Of a DNA stretch of 26,302 nt, positions 14,853 to 22,660 are shown in pieces (positions within the stretch are counted from its first letter, which is position 1; the number at the start of each line of letters is the position of its first letter). Below the pieces are notes generated by a model, which saw only the letters and a program-made list of their open reading frames with translations, ran no database searches and had not been told where the DNA came from. Position numbers and translations under genes: made by a program. Source of the DNA: Stenotrophomonas_A sp036403795 (lineage in GTDB: Bacteria; Pseudomonadota; Gammaproteobacteria; Xanthomonadales; Xanthomonadaceae); contig DASWQJ010000099.1 in NCBI GenBank assembly GCA_036403795.1, forward strand, positions 1 to 26,302, given 5' to 3'.

Positions 14853-16430
14853 ATGCCGCTTCCGTTTTCCGTCCTGCGTCCGTGGCCTGTCCTGGCCCTT
14901 CTGGCACTGCTGTCCGCCGCACCCGCCGCCCAAGCGGTTTCCAAGCGCGACCAAGCCCGCATCGAGGCGCTCCAGGTCAGCATGGTGGCCGCGGAAAAGC
15001 GCTACAACGACGCGCTGGTGCTCAATGGCAACGGAGATCCCAAGGGCCGGGCCGAAGCCGATGCGGCGCTGGAAGACATGGAGGACGTGATCCAGGCCTG
15101 CACCCAGCAGCGCGGTTGCGAACTGGGCACCATGCTGGCGACCTACAAAAGGCTGCTCAAGGCCAATACCGATGCGGCGCAGGCCGAAGACGGCGAGCCG
15201 GAGGACGACGGGCTGCTCGAAGCCGACCCCGATCATGTCGGCCCCTTGGCGGCGGACGTGCCCGAGGCGGGCCGGGCGGCGACCCTGCTGAACGACCAGC
15301 GGCACGCCTTCGACCGGATGGTCGAATTCAACCCGGCGGTGCAGGCCGGCATCCGGCGCTGGCTCACCGATCTGCGCCCCGCGCTGCTCAACAGCTACGA
15401 AAACTACGAAAACCTGCGCGCGGTCATGTGGCCGGAGTGGCAGCGCCGCGGCCTGCCCGAAGCCCTGCTGTTCGGCATCATGGCCAAGGAGTCCAACGGC
15501 CGCGTGCACGCATCCTCGCGCGCGGGCGCCGCCGGCCTGATGCAGTTCATGCCGGCCACGGGTCGTCGCTTCGGCCTGGGTCCGGATGACACCGGCTTCG
15601 ACACGCGTTTTGACGCGCGCAGCGCCGCCATGGCCAGTGCCGCCTACCTCAACGAGCGCATGGCCGGGCTCAATCGCAACATCGAGATGGCCCTGGCCGC
15701 CTACAACGGGGGCGAGGGCAGAGCGGCACGCGTGTACGGCGCCACCGGCGGGCGCAGCTTCTGGGAGCAGGGCGTGTACGACCAGTTCCCGGCCGAGACC
15801 AAGGACTACGTGCCGATGGTGATCGCTGCGGCCTGGCTGTTCCTGCACCCGCAGCAGTACGGCCTGGAGTTTCCCAAGGTCAACGCCGTTCCGGCCACGC
15901 TCACCCTGGCCAAGTCGACCACCATCTACGAGCTCACCATCTGCCTGGGCAGCGCCAGCACCCGCGATGGCTACCTGCGGGTGCTGCGCAATCTCAACCC
16001 GCGTTATGAGCCCGACGGCTGGATTCCTTCCGGAACCACCCTCAACGCGACCACGCGCATCGTCGGCCTGTACAACCGCTATTGCGTCACTGGCCCGCGC
16101 GCCGATCTCGCGCGCACGCTCATCAGCGCCGACCTCAACCAGGCCATCGTGCGGCCATCACCGCAGTCCTTTACCGGAAACGTATCGGTGGGCAATGCCG
16201 CGCCGATGGCGGGCGTGGCGACCACCGTGGCCACCGGCCAGCCGGCACCCACCAAGCCCAAGGCCAAACAGGCGCGCAGCTACAAGGTGGCCCGCGGCGA
16301 CACCCTGGGCCGCATCGCCGACAAGCACCAGTGCGAGCTCAAGGAACTGGCCAAGGCCAACCACCTGCGCGCGCCGGCATACGCGATCAAGCCGGGACAG
16401 ACCATCAAGCTGGCAGGTTGCGACCGGTAA
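14853..16430 (+). CDS. Lytic murein transglycosylase with C-terminal LysM domain (MltD-like)
   Basis: A 525-residue periplasmic enzyme that cleaves peptidoglycan glycan strands to 1,6-anhydromuramyl ends. A signal peptide with A-Q-A cleavage site spans about 1-28. A helical N-terminal region is followed by the SLT domain: LLFGIMAKESNGR with catalytic Glu213, then RAGAAGLMQFMPATGRRFGL and ALAAYNGGEG, all hallmarks of this fold. One LysM module for peptidoglycan binding forms the C-terminus (about 476-525, SYKVARGDTLGRIADKH...). The signal peptide lacks a lipobox, unlike E. coli MltD. ATG 14853 starts a proper signal peptide, though I see no strong ribosome-binding site. It is divergent from the HerA-like gene and convergent with psd (81-base gap, GC palindrome at 16431). 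Confidence 0.92.
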   Translation: MPLPFSVLRPWPVLALLALLSAAPAAQAVSKRDQARIEALQVSMVAAEKRYNDALVLNGNGDPKGRAEADAALEDMEDVIQACTQQRGCELGTMLATYKRLLKANTDAAQAEDGEPEDDGLLEADPDHVGPLAADVPEAGRAATLLNDQRHAFDRMVEFNPAVQAGIRRWLTDLRPALLNSYENYENLRAVMWPEWQRRGLPEALLFGIMAKESNGRVHASSRAGAAGLMQFMPATGRRFGLGPDDTGFDTRFDARSAAMASAAYLNERMAGLNRNIEMALAAYNGGEGRAARVYGATGGRSFWEQGVYDQFPAETKDYVPMVIAAAWLFLHPQQYGLEFPKVNAVPATLTLAKSTTIYELTICLGSASTRDGYLRVLRNLNPRYEPDGWIPSGTTLNATTRIVGLYNRYCVTGPRADLARTLISADLNQAIVRPSPQSFTGNVSVGNAAPMAGVATTVATGQPAPTKPKAKQARSYKVARGDTLGRIADKHQCELKELAKANHLRAPAYAIKPGQTIKLAGCDR

Positions 16431-16511
16431 CGACGCGCGCGTCTAGGCACACGGGGGAGGCGCCGCCAGCTGCACCGCGTCGTCATGCCTCTGGATCACT
16501 CCCCGCCGGCA

Positions 16512-17357
16512 TCAGCCTTTCAACCGCGCCAGCGCCTCGCCCAGGCGCACTGCCGATTCGGCCTGCAGCGCAGGCGCCAGCTCTGCCACCCCCGGCGGCA
16601 GCAGCACGATCACGGTCGAGCCGTAGTTGAAGCGCGCCATCTCCGCAAATCGTTCCAGCACGATGCCCTGGCCGCGATAGTCCTTGTGGGTGATCCGATC
16701 GCCGTAGGCGGGAATTTCCTCGCCGCTCCACACCGTCTCCACGCCGGACACCAGCAACGCACCCACCATCACCGACGCCATGGGCCCGAACTCGGTGTCG
16801 AAATGGCACACCAGCCGCTCATTGCGGGCGAACAGGCGCGGCACGTTGCGCACCGCGTCCGGACCCACGCTGAAGAGGCGGCCCGGCACGTGCACGGTCT
16901 CGCGCAATGTGCCCGTCCAGGGCATGTGCACGCGGTGGTAGTCGCGTGGCGACAGATAGACCGTGGCGTAGAGGCCTTCGCGGAACGGCAGGGCCGCGGC
17001 TTCGTCGCCGAGCAGTTCGGCGGCGGTAAACGACTGGCCCTTCGCCTGGAAGATGCGACCGTCCCGGATCGGGCCCAGTTGACTGATTCGTCCATCGGCC
17101 GGCATCACCAGCGTACGCGGATCGGCGTCGGGCTGGCGCACTCCAGGTTTCAGCGCCCGGGTGAAAAACGCATTGAACGAAGGGTAGGCCTTGGGATCGG
17201 ACTGGGCCGCCTCGTCCAGGTCCACGCCGAAGCGGCGCACGACCGTGTCGATCAGCCACTGCTTGGTGCGAGGATCGGTCGAGTAGGCCAGCTTGCGTGC
17301 CAGCGAGGAAAGCAGCCGGTGGGGCAGGGCATAGGTCAGGGCGGTGGTGAAGCTCAT
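16512..17357 (-). CDS. psd: Phosphatidylserine decarboxylase proenzyme
   Basis: A 281-residue inner-membrane proenzyme that makes phosphatidylethanolamine from phosphatidylserine. The family features are present: SFNAFFTRAL, the VMPADGRI segment, LSPRDYHRVHMPW with the catalytic His region, and the self-cleavage site FNYGSTVI. Cleavage between Gly246 and Ser247 would give a beta chain of about 246 residues and a short alpha chain whose Ser247 becomes the pyruvoyl group. Here the usual LGST reads YGST; Gly-Ser-Thr is kept, so activity is expected. ATG 17357 is preferred over an upstream in-frame TTG at 17399 that would overlap the preceding gene. It lies 31 bases after the SCO gene and is probably co-transcribed with it. 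Confidence 0.95.
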   Translation of the reverse strand: MSFTTALTYALPHRLLSSLARKLAYSTDPRTKQWLIDTVVRRFGVDLDEAAQSDPKAYPSFNAFFTRALKPGVRQPDADPRTLVMPADGRISQLGPIRDGRIFQAKGQSFTAAELLGDEAAALPFREGLYATVYLSPRDYHRVHMPWTGTLRETVHVPGRLFSVGPDAVRNVPRLFARNERLVCHFDTEFGPMASVMVGALLVSGVETVWSGEEIPAYGDRITHKDYRGQGIVLERFAEMARFNYGSTVIVLLPPGVAELAPALQAESAVRLGEALARLKG

Positions 17358-17388
17358 CGGTGGACTCGTGCGAAAGGGAGTGGTCGGC

Positions 17389-18042
17389 TCAGGGCGCAAT
17401 GGCCTGGGTCAGCCGGGTGAAGTCGTCGGCCATGGCGGCCGGTTGCAGCGGCGGACGGATCAATCCAGCCAATCGACCCTGGGGGTCGAGCACGGCGATG
17501 CCAGCCGAATGATCCAGGCTGTAGTCGTTCGGATTCTGGTCGAAGTGCTTGCCCGGCACCTTCTGGAAAACGAAACCCAGCGAGGTCGCAAAGCGTTCCA
17601 GCGAAGGCACGTCGGCGGTCGCCGCCAAGGTGTCCTTGTGGAAGGCGTGGGCGTATTCGCCCAGCCGGGCCGGCGTGTCGCGATCCGGGTCGACCGACAC
17701 AAACAGCACGCGCGGGCGCAGGCCCTCGGGAATCGCCTCCCAGCGCTTCTGGGCCTGGGCCAGGTCGGCCAGCGTGGTCGGGCATACGTCCGGGCAATTG
17801 GTGAAGCCCAGGAAGACCAGCGTCCAGTGCCCTTGCAGTTCTCCCGGCACCAGCTGCGTGCCATCGGACTGGCGCAGGCTGTAGGCGGGCAGGCCGCGCG
17901 GTTGCGGATAGAACGTCACCGTCTTGGCCTCGGGCCAGGGCGAGGTGTCCGGACCGGGAGAGAACAGCTTCTGTGCGGCGAGCAGGCCGAGTCCGGCTGC
18001 CAGCGCGATCAGCAGCACGATGCCGACGGAACGATTGGACAT
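17389..18042 (-). CDS. SCO1/SenC/PrrC family copper chaperone protein
   Basis: A 217-residue membrane-anchored thioredoxin-fold protein that delivers copper to the CuA site of cytochrome c oxidase or acts in thiol redox. A single N-terminal membrane anchor spans about 6-24, placing the domain in the periplasm. Copper ligands are Cys83 and Cys87 (TNCPDVCPTT) and His178 (DYSLDHSAG). The FVSVDPDRDTP motif (114-123) is diagnostic. ATG 18042 directly precedes the anchor helix, with GAGG about eleven bases upstream; the frame is open further upstream but those residues look non-coding. It is followed by psd. The divergent prmB starts 202 bases away. No cytochrome oxidase genes are in the window. 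Confidence 0.92.
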   Translation of the reverse strand: MSNRSVGIVLLIALAAGLGLLAAQKLFSPGPDTSPWPEAKTVTFYPQPRGLPAYSLRQSDGTQLVPGELQGHWTLVFLGFTNCPDVCPTTLADLAQAQKRWEAIPEGLRPRVLFVSVDPDRDTPARLGEYAHAFHKDTLAATADVPSLERFATSLGFVFQKVPGKHFDQNPNDYSLDHSAGIAVLDPQGRLAGLIRPPLQPAAMADDFTRLTQAIAP

Positions 18043-18210
18043 CAGGAGCAATACCTCGATTGGGCAGGGCCGCGGCGCGGCGCAGGCACGGGAGGACGGT
18101 AGCGCCACCCCCGCGGCGATGGGTCGGGTCGGGAAGAGCGGTGACCGCGCGACGCGCCTGCTGCCGAAGTTTCCCTTGCAACCTACGCTCAATCATAGCG
18201 GTCGCGACCT

Positions 18211-18216
18211 TATAAT
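18211..18216 (+). promoter_or_regulatory. Putative -10 box (TATAAT) of prmB
   Basis: A perfect -10 consensus, 28 bases before the prmB ATG. A TATGAT on the opposite strand (18192-18197) may serve the SCO-psd unit, so the two promoters would be back to back. Confidence 0.6.
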
Positions 18217-18244
18217 CGGGGACCTATCCGAACCTGCTGTAGCC

Positions 18245-19171
18245 ATGACCGCCGCCCTGGCCGACGAACTGCACACCATCATCGACCTGATTCGCTACGG
18301 CACCAGCCGTTTCAACGAGGCGGGCCTGACTTTCGGGCACAGCTACGACAATGCGCTGGACGAGGCCACCCAACTGGTCCTGCACACCCTGCACCTGCCG
18401 CACGACCTGGGCCCGGCCTATGGCGCGGCGCGGCTTACCCGGGGCGAAAAGGAGCAGGTGCTGGCGCTTTTCCAGCGTCGCATCGATGAGCGCGTCCCGG
18501 CCGCCTACCTCACCGGTGAAGCCTGGTTTGCCGGCCTGAGTTTCAAGAGCGATGCCCGCGCACTGGTGCCGCGCTCGCCGATCGCCGAACTGATCGAGTC
18601 CGGGTTCGAGCCGTGGTTGGCCGGCCGCGAAGTCTCTCGCGCGCTGGACCTGTGCACCGGCTCGGGTTGCATTGCCATCGCAATGGGCCACTACAACCCG
18701 GATTGGCAGGTCGACGGCGCCGACATCAGCGACGATGCGCTGGCCCTGGCCGCCGAGAACAAGGCGCGCCTGCACGCCGACAACGTCACCCTGGTGAAGT
18801 CCGACCTGTTTTCCGGCCTGACCGGACGCCACTACGACCTGATCGCCACCAATCCGCCCTACGTCACCAACGACGAGACCGATGCACTGCCGCGTGAGTA
18901 CTCCTACGAACCCGAACTGGGTTTGCGCGCCGGCTACGATGGCCTGGACCTGGTGCTGAAGATCCTGCGCGACGCGCCGCTGCACCTGCACGAGGATGGG
19001 TTGCTCATCTGCGAGGTGGGCGAGTCCGAGCAGCATCTGGTGAAGCTGCTGCCGGAAATCGATTTCGCGTGGATCGAGTTCAAGGTCGGGCAGATGGGCA
19101 TTTTCTCGGTCGAGTGCCGTGAGCTGATCGCGCATAACGCGCGCATCACGGAGTTGGCTGCGCAGCGATGA
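18245..19171 (+). CDS. prmB: 50S ribosomal protein L3 glutamine N5-methyltransferase PrmB
   Basis: A 308-residue SAM-dependent enzyme that methylates a glutamine of ribosomal protein L3. The N-terminal helical domain (1-90) is followed by the methyltransferase fold: motif I LDLCTGSGCIAIA (134-146), acidic motif II GADISDDAL, and the substrate-glutamine motif NPPY (203-206). The combination of RYGTSRFNEAGLTFGHSYDNALDEA near the N-terminus and YLTGEAWFAGLSF is characteristic of PrmB as opposed to PrmC. ATG 18245 gives the usual family start. No Shine-Dalgarno sequence is apparent. It is followed by aroC, the usual neighbour in Xanthomonadaceae. Confidence 0.96.
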   Translation: MTAALADELHTIIDLIRYGTSRFNEAGLTFGHSYDNALDEATQLVLHTLHLPHDLGPAYGAARLTRGEKEQVLALFQRRIDERVPAAYLTGEAWFAGLSFKSDARALVPRSPIAELIESGFEPWLAGREVSRALDLCTGSGCIAIAMGHYNPDWQVDGADISDDALALAAENKARLHADNVTLVKSDLFSGLTGRHYDLIATNPPYVTNDETDALPREYSYEPELGLRAGYDGLDLVLKILRDAPLHLHEDGLLICEVGESEQHLVKLLPEIDFAWIEFKVGQMGIFSVECRELIAHNARITELAAQR

Positions 19172-19181
19172 GGCAGCGTCG

Positions 19182-19292
19182 ATGAGCCACTGGCTGATCA
19201 AGCGTTCGATGGCCGGCCCCATTGAGCTAGGTTCCATACGCCAGGCTCGACGCGCCAGGCGCGATGTGCCCGCCCCGACGAGCTCGATCTGA
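19182..19292 (+). CDS. Possible 36-residue ORF between prmB and aroC
   Basis: An ATG-started frame encoding a basic peptide beginning MSHWLIKRSMAG. GAGG lies eight to eleven bases upstream, and its TGA overlaps the ATG of aroC by one base (TGATG), an arrangement typical of translational coupling. I do not recognise the peptide. It could be a small coupled leader gene or a chance frame in the 120-base gap; its codon use cannot decide at this length. Confidence 0.3.
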   Translation: MSHWLIKRSMAGPIELGSIRQARRARRDVPAPTSSI

Positions 19293-20395
19293 TGAGCTCG
19301 AACAGCTTTGGCAAACTGCTGACGGTTACCACCTTTGGCGAATCGCATGGGCCGGCGATCGGCTGCGTGGTCGACGGTTGTCCTCCAGGGTTGCCGCTGG
19401 ACGCCGTCGAGTTCGCACACGACCTGCAGCGGCGCGCCACCGGCAAGAGTCGACACACCTCGGCTCGGCGCGAAGCCGACGAGGTGGAGATCCTGTCCGG
19501 TGTCTACGAAGGCCACACCACTGGCACGCCGATCGCGCTGCTGATCCGCAACACCGACCAGCGCAGCAAGGACTACGCCGCCATCGCGCGGCAGTTCCGC
19601 CCAGGTCACGCCGACTACAGCTATTGGCAGAAGTACGGCATCCGCGATCCGCGCGGCGGCGGACGTTCGTCGGCGCGCGAAACCACCACGCGGGTTGCCG
19701 CTGGCGTGATTGCGCGGAAGTGGCTGTCGCTGCGTCATGGCGTTGTCGTGCGGGGTTGGCTCTCTCAGTTGGGGCCAGTGATACCCCAGGGTTTCGACTG
19801 GAGCGCGGTCGAGGACAACCCCTTCTTCTGGCCGCACGCCGAGCAGGTACCCGAGCTCGAGGCCTACATGGACGCGTTGCGCAAGTCCGGCGATTCGGTC
19901 GGCGCGCGCGTCACGGTCGTGGCCGACAATGTACCCCCCGGCTGGGGCGAGCCGATCTACGGCAAGCTCGATGGCGAATTGGCCGCCGCGCTGATGAGCA
20001 TCAATGCCGTCAAGGGCGTGGAGATCGGTGACGGTTTCGACGCCGTCTCGCAGAAGGGCACTGAACATCGCGACCTGATGACCCCGCAGGGATTTGCCAG
20101 CAATCATGCCGGCGGCATCCTGGGCGGCATCTCCACCGGCCAGCAGGTCGTCGCCTCGATCGCCCTCAAGCCCACGTCCAGCTTGCGCCTGCCGGGCGCC
20201 AGCGTGGATGTGGACGGGCAGCCGATCGAAGTGGTCACCACCGGGCGTCACGACCCCTGCGTGGGAATCCGCGCCACGCCCATCGCCGAGGCGATGATGG
20301 CCTTGGTGCTGATGGACCAGGCGTTGCGCCATCGCGCCCAGTGCGGCGACGTGGGCGACGTGGCGCCACGCATTCCCGGCAGCCTCGATGGGTGA
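19292..20395 (+). CDS. aroC: Chorismate synthase
   Basis: A 367-residue enzyme catalysing the last shikimate step, from 5-enolpyruvylshikimate-3-phosphate to chorismate, with reduced FMN as cofactor. Signature motifs are all present: SFGKLLTVTTFGESHGPAIG at the N-terminus, the FRPGHADYSYWQKYGIRDPRGGGRSSARETTTRVAAG block for FMN and substrate binding (written here in parts: GHADYSYWQKYG, RGGGRSSARET), and SNHAGGILGGISTGQ. Full length for the family. Its ATG overlaps the stop of a possible 36-codon ORF. Its own end overlaps the next gene by eight bases, so the two are likely translated from one message. Chorismate made here would feed tryptophan synthesis, which also uses trpF in this window. 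Confidence 0.98.
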   Translation: MSSNSFGKLLTVTTFGESHGPAIGCVVDGCPPGLPLDAVEFAHDLQRRATGKSRHTSARREADEVEILSGVYEGHTTGTPIALLIRNTDQRSKDYAAIARQFRPGHADYSYWQKYGIRDPRGGGRSSARETTTRVAAGVIARKWLSLRHGVVVRGWLSQLGPVIPQGFDWSAVEDNPFFWPHAEQVPELEAYMDALRKSGDSVGARVTVVADNVPPGWGEPIYGKLDGELAAALMSINAVKGVEIGDGFDAVSQKGTEHRDLMTPQGFASNHAGGILGGISTGQQVVASIALKPTSSLRLPGASVDVDGQPIEVVTTGRHDPCVGIRATPIAEAMMALVLMDQALRHRAQCGDVGDVAPRIPGSLDG

Positions 20396-21443
20396 GCGGC
20401 GGCCACGCGTCTGGGTCAGCCAACCGTTGTTCGACGAGGAAGTCGAGCGGCTGCGGCAGTACTTCGACGTGGACGCAAGCACCGTCGTCACCCGCTACGC
20501 GCCGGAGGAAGTCGCGCAGCGGCTGGCCCAGGTCGATGGCGCCCTGCTCACGCTCAACGAGCGCGTCGGTATCGCCCAGTTGGAAGGTGCCAGCACGTTG
20601 CGGGCGATCGCCAATGTCGGCGTGGGCTACAACAACCTCGATCTCGATGCCTTGAGCGCGGCCGGCATCCTGGCCAGCAATACGCCCGATGTGCTGACCG
20701 AGACCACGGCCGACCTGGGTTTTGCCTTGCTCATGGCCGCGGCGCGCCGGCTCACCGAATCCGAGCGCTGGCTGCGCGCAGGGCAATGGCGGCAATGGTC
20801 CTTCCAAACCATGCTGGGCGCCGATGTGCACGGCAGCACGCTGGGCATTCTCGGCATGGGCCGGATCGGCCAGGGCATCGCCCGCCGCGGCGCGCTGGGC
20901 TTCGGCATGCGCGTGATCTACCACAACCGCAGCCGCCTGCCCGACGCGGTGGAGCGCCAGAGCGGTGCGCACTACGTTGGCTTCGACGAATTGCTCTCCC
21001 AGGCAGACCATCTGGTGTTGGTGCTGCCCTACAGCCCGACCTCGCACCATGTGATCGACGCCGCTGCCTTGGCAAAGATGAAGCCGACTGCCACCCTGGT
21101 GAACATCGCCCGTGGCGGGCTGGTGGACGAGCTCGCCTTGGCCGATGCCTTGGCCCACGGGCGCCTGGCCGCGGCCGGCCTGGACGTGTTCGAGGGCGAG
21201 CCGCACGTGCGTCCGGAGTTGCTGTCCCTGCGCAACGTCGTGCTGACCCCACACATCGGCAGCGCCAGTCTGGCCACGCGCCGGTCGATGGTCGCGCTGG
21301 CCGTGGACAACCTGGTTGCGGCGCTGGGCCAAGGGCCCCGTGCCGGTGATCCCCCCAATGCGCTGAACGCAGCGCAGGTCCTGACCGCCAAGGCCGGTCG
21401 CGGCCACGTGCGCGCGCTCAAAACTGCCGGCGACAAACGGTAG
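20388..21443 (+). CDS. D-isomer-specific 2-hydroxyacid dehydrogenase (glyoxylate/hydroxypyruvate reductase-like)
   Basis: A 351-residue NAD(P)H-dependent oxidoreductase. The nucleotide-binding motif is LGILGMGRIGQGIARR (152-167). The catalytic residues are Arg242 (NIARGGLVDE), Glu271 (FEGEP) and His289 (TPHIGSAS). VGVGYNNLDL near residue 77-86 is the usual substrate-domain motif. HNR at 179-181, in place of an acidic residue after the second Rossmann strand, suggests a preference for NADPH, as in GhrB-type glyoxylate/hydroxypyruvate reductases. It overlaps aroC by eight bases, so translation is probably coupled; its closeness to shikimate and aspartate-pathway genes does not by itself define the substrate. 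The C-terminal 25 residues are an extra basic tail. Confidence 0.9.
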   Translation: MGERRPRVWVSQPLFDEEVERLRQYFDVDASTVVTRYAPEEVAQRLAQVDGALLTLNERVGIAQLEGASTLRAIANVGVGYNNLDLDALSAAGILASNTPDVLTETTADLGFALLMAAARRLTESERWLRAGQWRQWSFQTMLGADVHGSTLGILGMGRIGQGIARRGALGFGMRVIYHNRSRLPDAVERQSGAHYVGFDELLSQADHLVLVLPYSPTSHHVIDAAALAKMKPTATLVNIARGGLVDELALADALAHGRLAAAGLDVFEGEPHVRPELLSLRNVVLTPHIGSASLATRRSMVALAVDNLVAALGQGPRAGDPPNALNAAQVLTAKAGRGHVRALKTAGDKR

Positions 21444-21527
21444 GGAGCCTCCGCCCCGCTATCGTGGGGGTTCCCCGAAACCAGGTGCCGCACGCGTTTT
21501 CCCTTCCCCTTTCGAATTCAAAAAGCC

Positions 21528-22556
21528 ATGAGCAACCAGAATCGTCGTTTCAATGTCGCCGTTGTCGGCGCTACCGGCGCAGTCGGCGAAACCATGCTGA
21601 ACATCCTCGCCGAACGCGACTTCCCCATCGAGAACCTCTACGCCCTCGCGTCCGAACGCTCCGCAGGCGGCACGGTCGATTACAAGGGCGAGAAGGTGCA
21701 GGTCCAGGATCTGGCCACCTTCGATCCGGCCGGGGTGGATATCGCCCTGTTCTCCGCCGGTGGCAGCGTGTCCAAGGAATTTGCCCCGAAGTTTGCCGCT
21801 GCCGGCGCGGTGGTGATCGACAACTCCTCGGCCTTTCGCTATGACGACGACGTGCCGCTCGTCGTGTCGGAGGTCAATCCCGAAGCACTGAAGACCCGGC
21901 CGCGCGGCATTGTCGCCAATCCCAATTGTTCGACCATGCAGATGCTGGTGGCGCTGGGGCCGATCCATCGCCAATACGGCATCGAGCGCATCAACGTGGC
22001 GACGTACCAATCGGTTTCCGGTGGCGGCCGCTCGGCGCTGGAAGAGCTGGCCAAGCAGACTGGCCAGTTGCTCAATTTCCAGGAAATCGATCCGCAGCGC
22101 TTCCCGGTGCAGATCGCTTTCAACCTGATCCCGCACATCGACGACTTCCTGGAAAACGGCTTCACCAAGGAAGAAATGAAGCTCGTCTGGGAGACCCGCA
22201 AGATCCTCGGGGACGACAGCATCCAGGTCAATCCCACCGCCGTGCGCGTGCCGGTGTTCTACGGCCACTCCGAAGCCGTGGCGATCGAGACGCGCGACAA
22301 GATCACCGTCGAACAGGCACGCGCGCTGCTGGCCAGCTCGCCGGGCGTTGAAGTGGTCGATGAGCGCAAGGCGGGCGGCTATCCCACCCCGGTCACGCAC
22401 GCTTCCGGCAACGACGCCGTCTACGTGGGTCGCATCCGCGAAGACCTCTCGCATCCGCGTGGCCTCAATTTGTGGATCGTCTCGGACAACATCCGCAAGG
22501 GTGCGGCGCTCAACGCCGTGCAGCTGGCCGAATTGGTCGCCGCCGAGAAGGCCTGA
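21528..22556 (+). CDS. asd: Aspartate-semialdehyde dehydrogenase
   Basis: A 342-residue NADP-dependent enzyme that reduces aspartyl phosphate to aspartate semialdehyde, the branch point for lysine/diaminopimelate, threonine and methionine. It has the Rossmann motif VVGATGAVGETML (12-24), the SAGGS loop (76-80) and the catalytic Cys134 in NPNCSTMQM; GHSEAV contributes the active-site His region. Length and spacing match the asd2-type enzymes. No strong ribosome-binding site is seen before the ATG. A strong terminator follows 31 bases after the stop, so asd is insulated from fimV despite the conserved asd-fimV order. Confidence 0.97.
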   Translation: MSNQNRRFNVAVVGATGAVGETMLNILAERDFPIENLYALASERSAGGTVDYKGEKVQVQDLATFDPAGVDIALFSAGGSVSKEFAPKFAAAGAVVIDNSSAFRYDDDVPLVVSEVNPEALKTRPRGIVANPNCSTMQMLVALGPIHRQYGIERINVATYQSVSGGGRSALEELAKQTGQLLNFQEIDPQRFPVQIAFNLIPHIDDFLENGFTKEEMKLVWETRKILGDDSIQVNPTAVRVPVFYGHSEAVAIETRDKITVEQARALLASSPGVEVVDERKAGGYPTPVTHASGNDAVYVGRIREDLSHPRGLNLWIVSDNIRKGAALNAVQLAELVAAEKA

Positions 22557-22587
22557 CGCGAACATCGGGTCTTTCCTGCGGACCTCC

Positions 22588-22616
22588 AGGCGCCGTGTCC
22601 CACACGGCGCCTTTTT
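22588..22616 (+). terminator. Intrinsic terminator of asd
   Basis: A perfect 11-pair stem (AGGCGCCGTGT with ACACGGCGCCT, loop CCC) runs from 22588 to 22612 and is followed by TTTT then G. This is a textbook Rho-independent terminator between asd and fimV. Confidence 0.93.
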
Positions 22617-22648
22617 GTTGCCCCGTATCCAGCCCATCGGCGCAACGC

Positions 22649-22654
22649 TATATT
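22649..22654 (+). promoter_or_regulatory. Putative -10 box (TATATT) of fimV, leaderless spacing
   Basis: TATATT ends six bases before the fimV ATG at 22661 and lies just after the asd terminator, so fimV must have its own promoter. The surrounding CGCTATATTGATGCCATG closely resembles TGCTATATCAACGCCATG before the oxidoreductase gene. Confidence 0.6.
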
Positions 22655-22660
22655 GATGCC

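Noticed and set aside
18224..20491. Long minus-strand open frame opposite prmB and aroC
   Set aside because: Crosses two well-supported plus-strand genes; composition is that of an antisense GC-bias frame.
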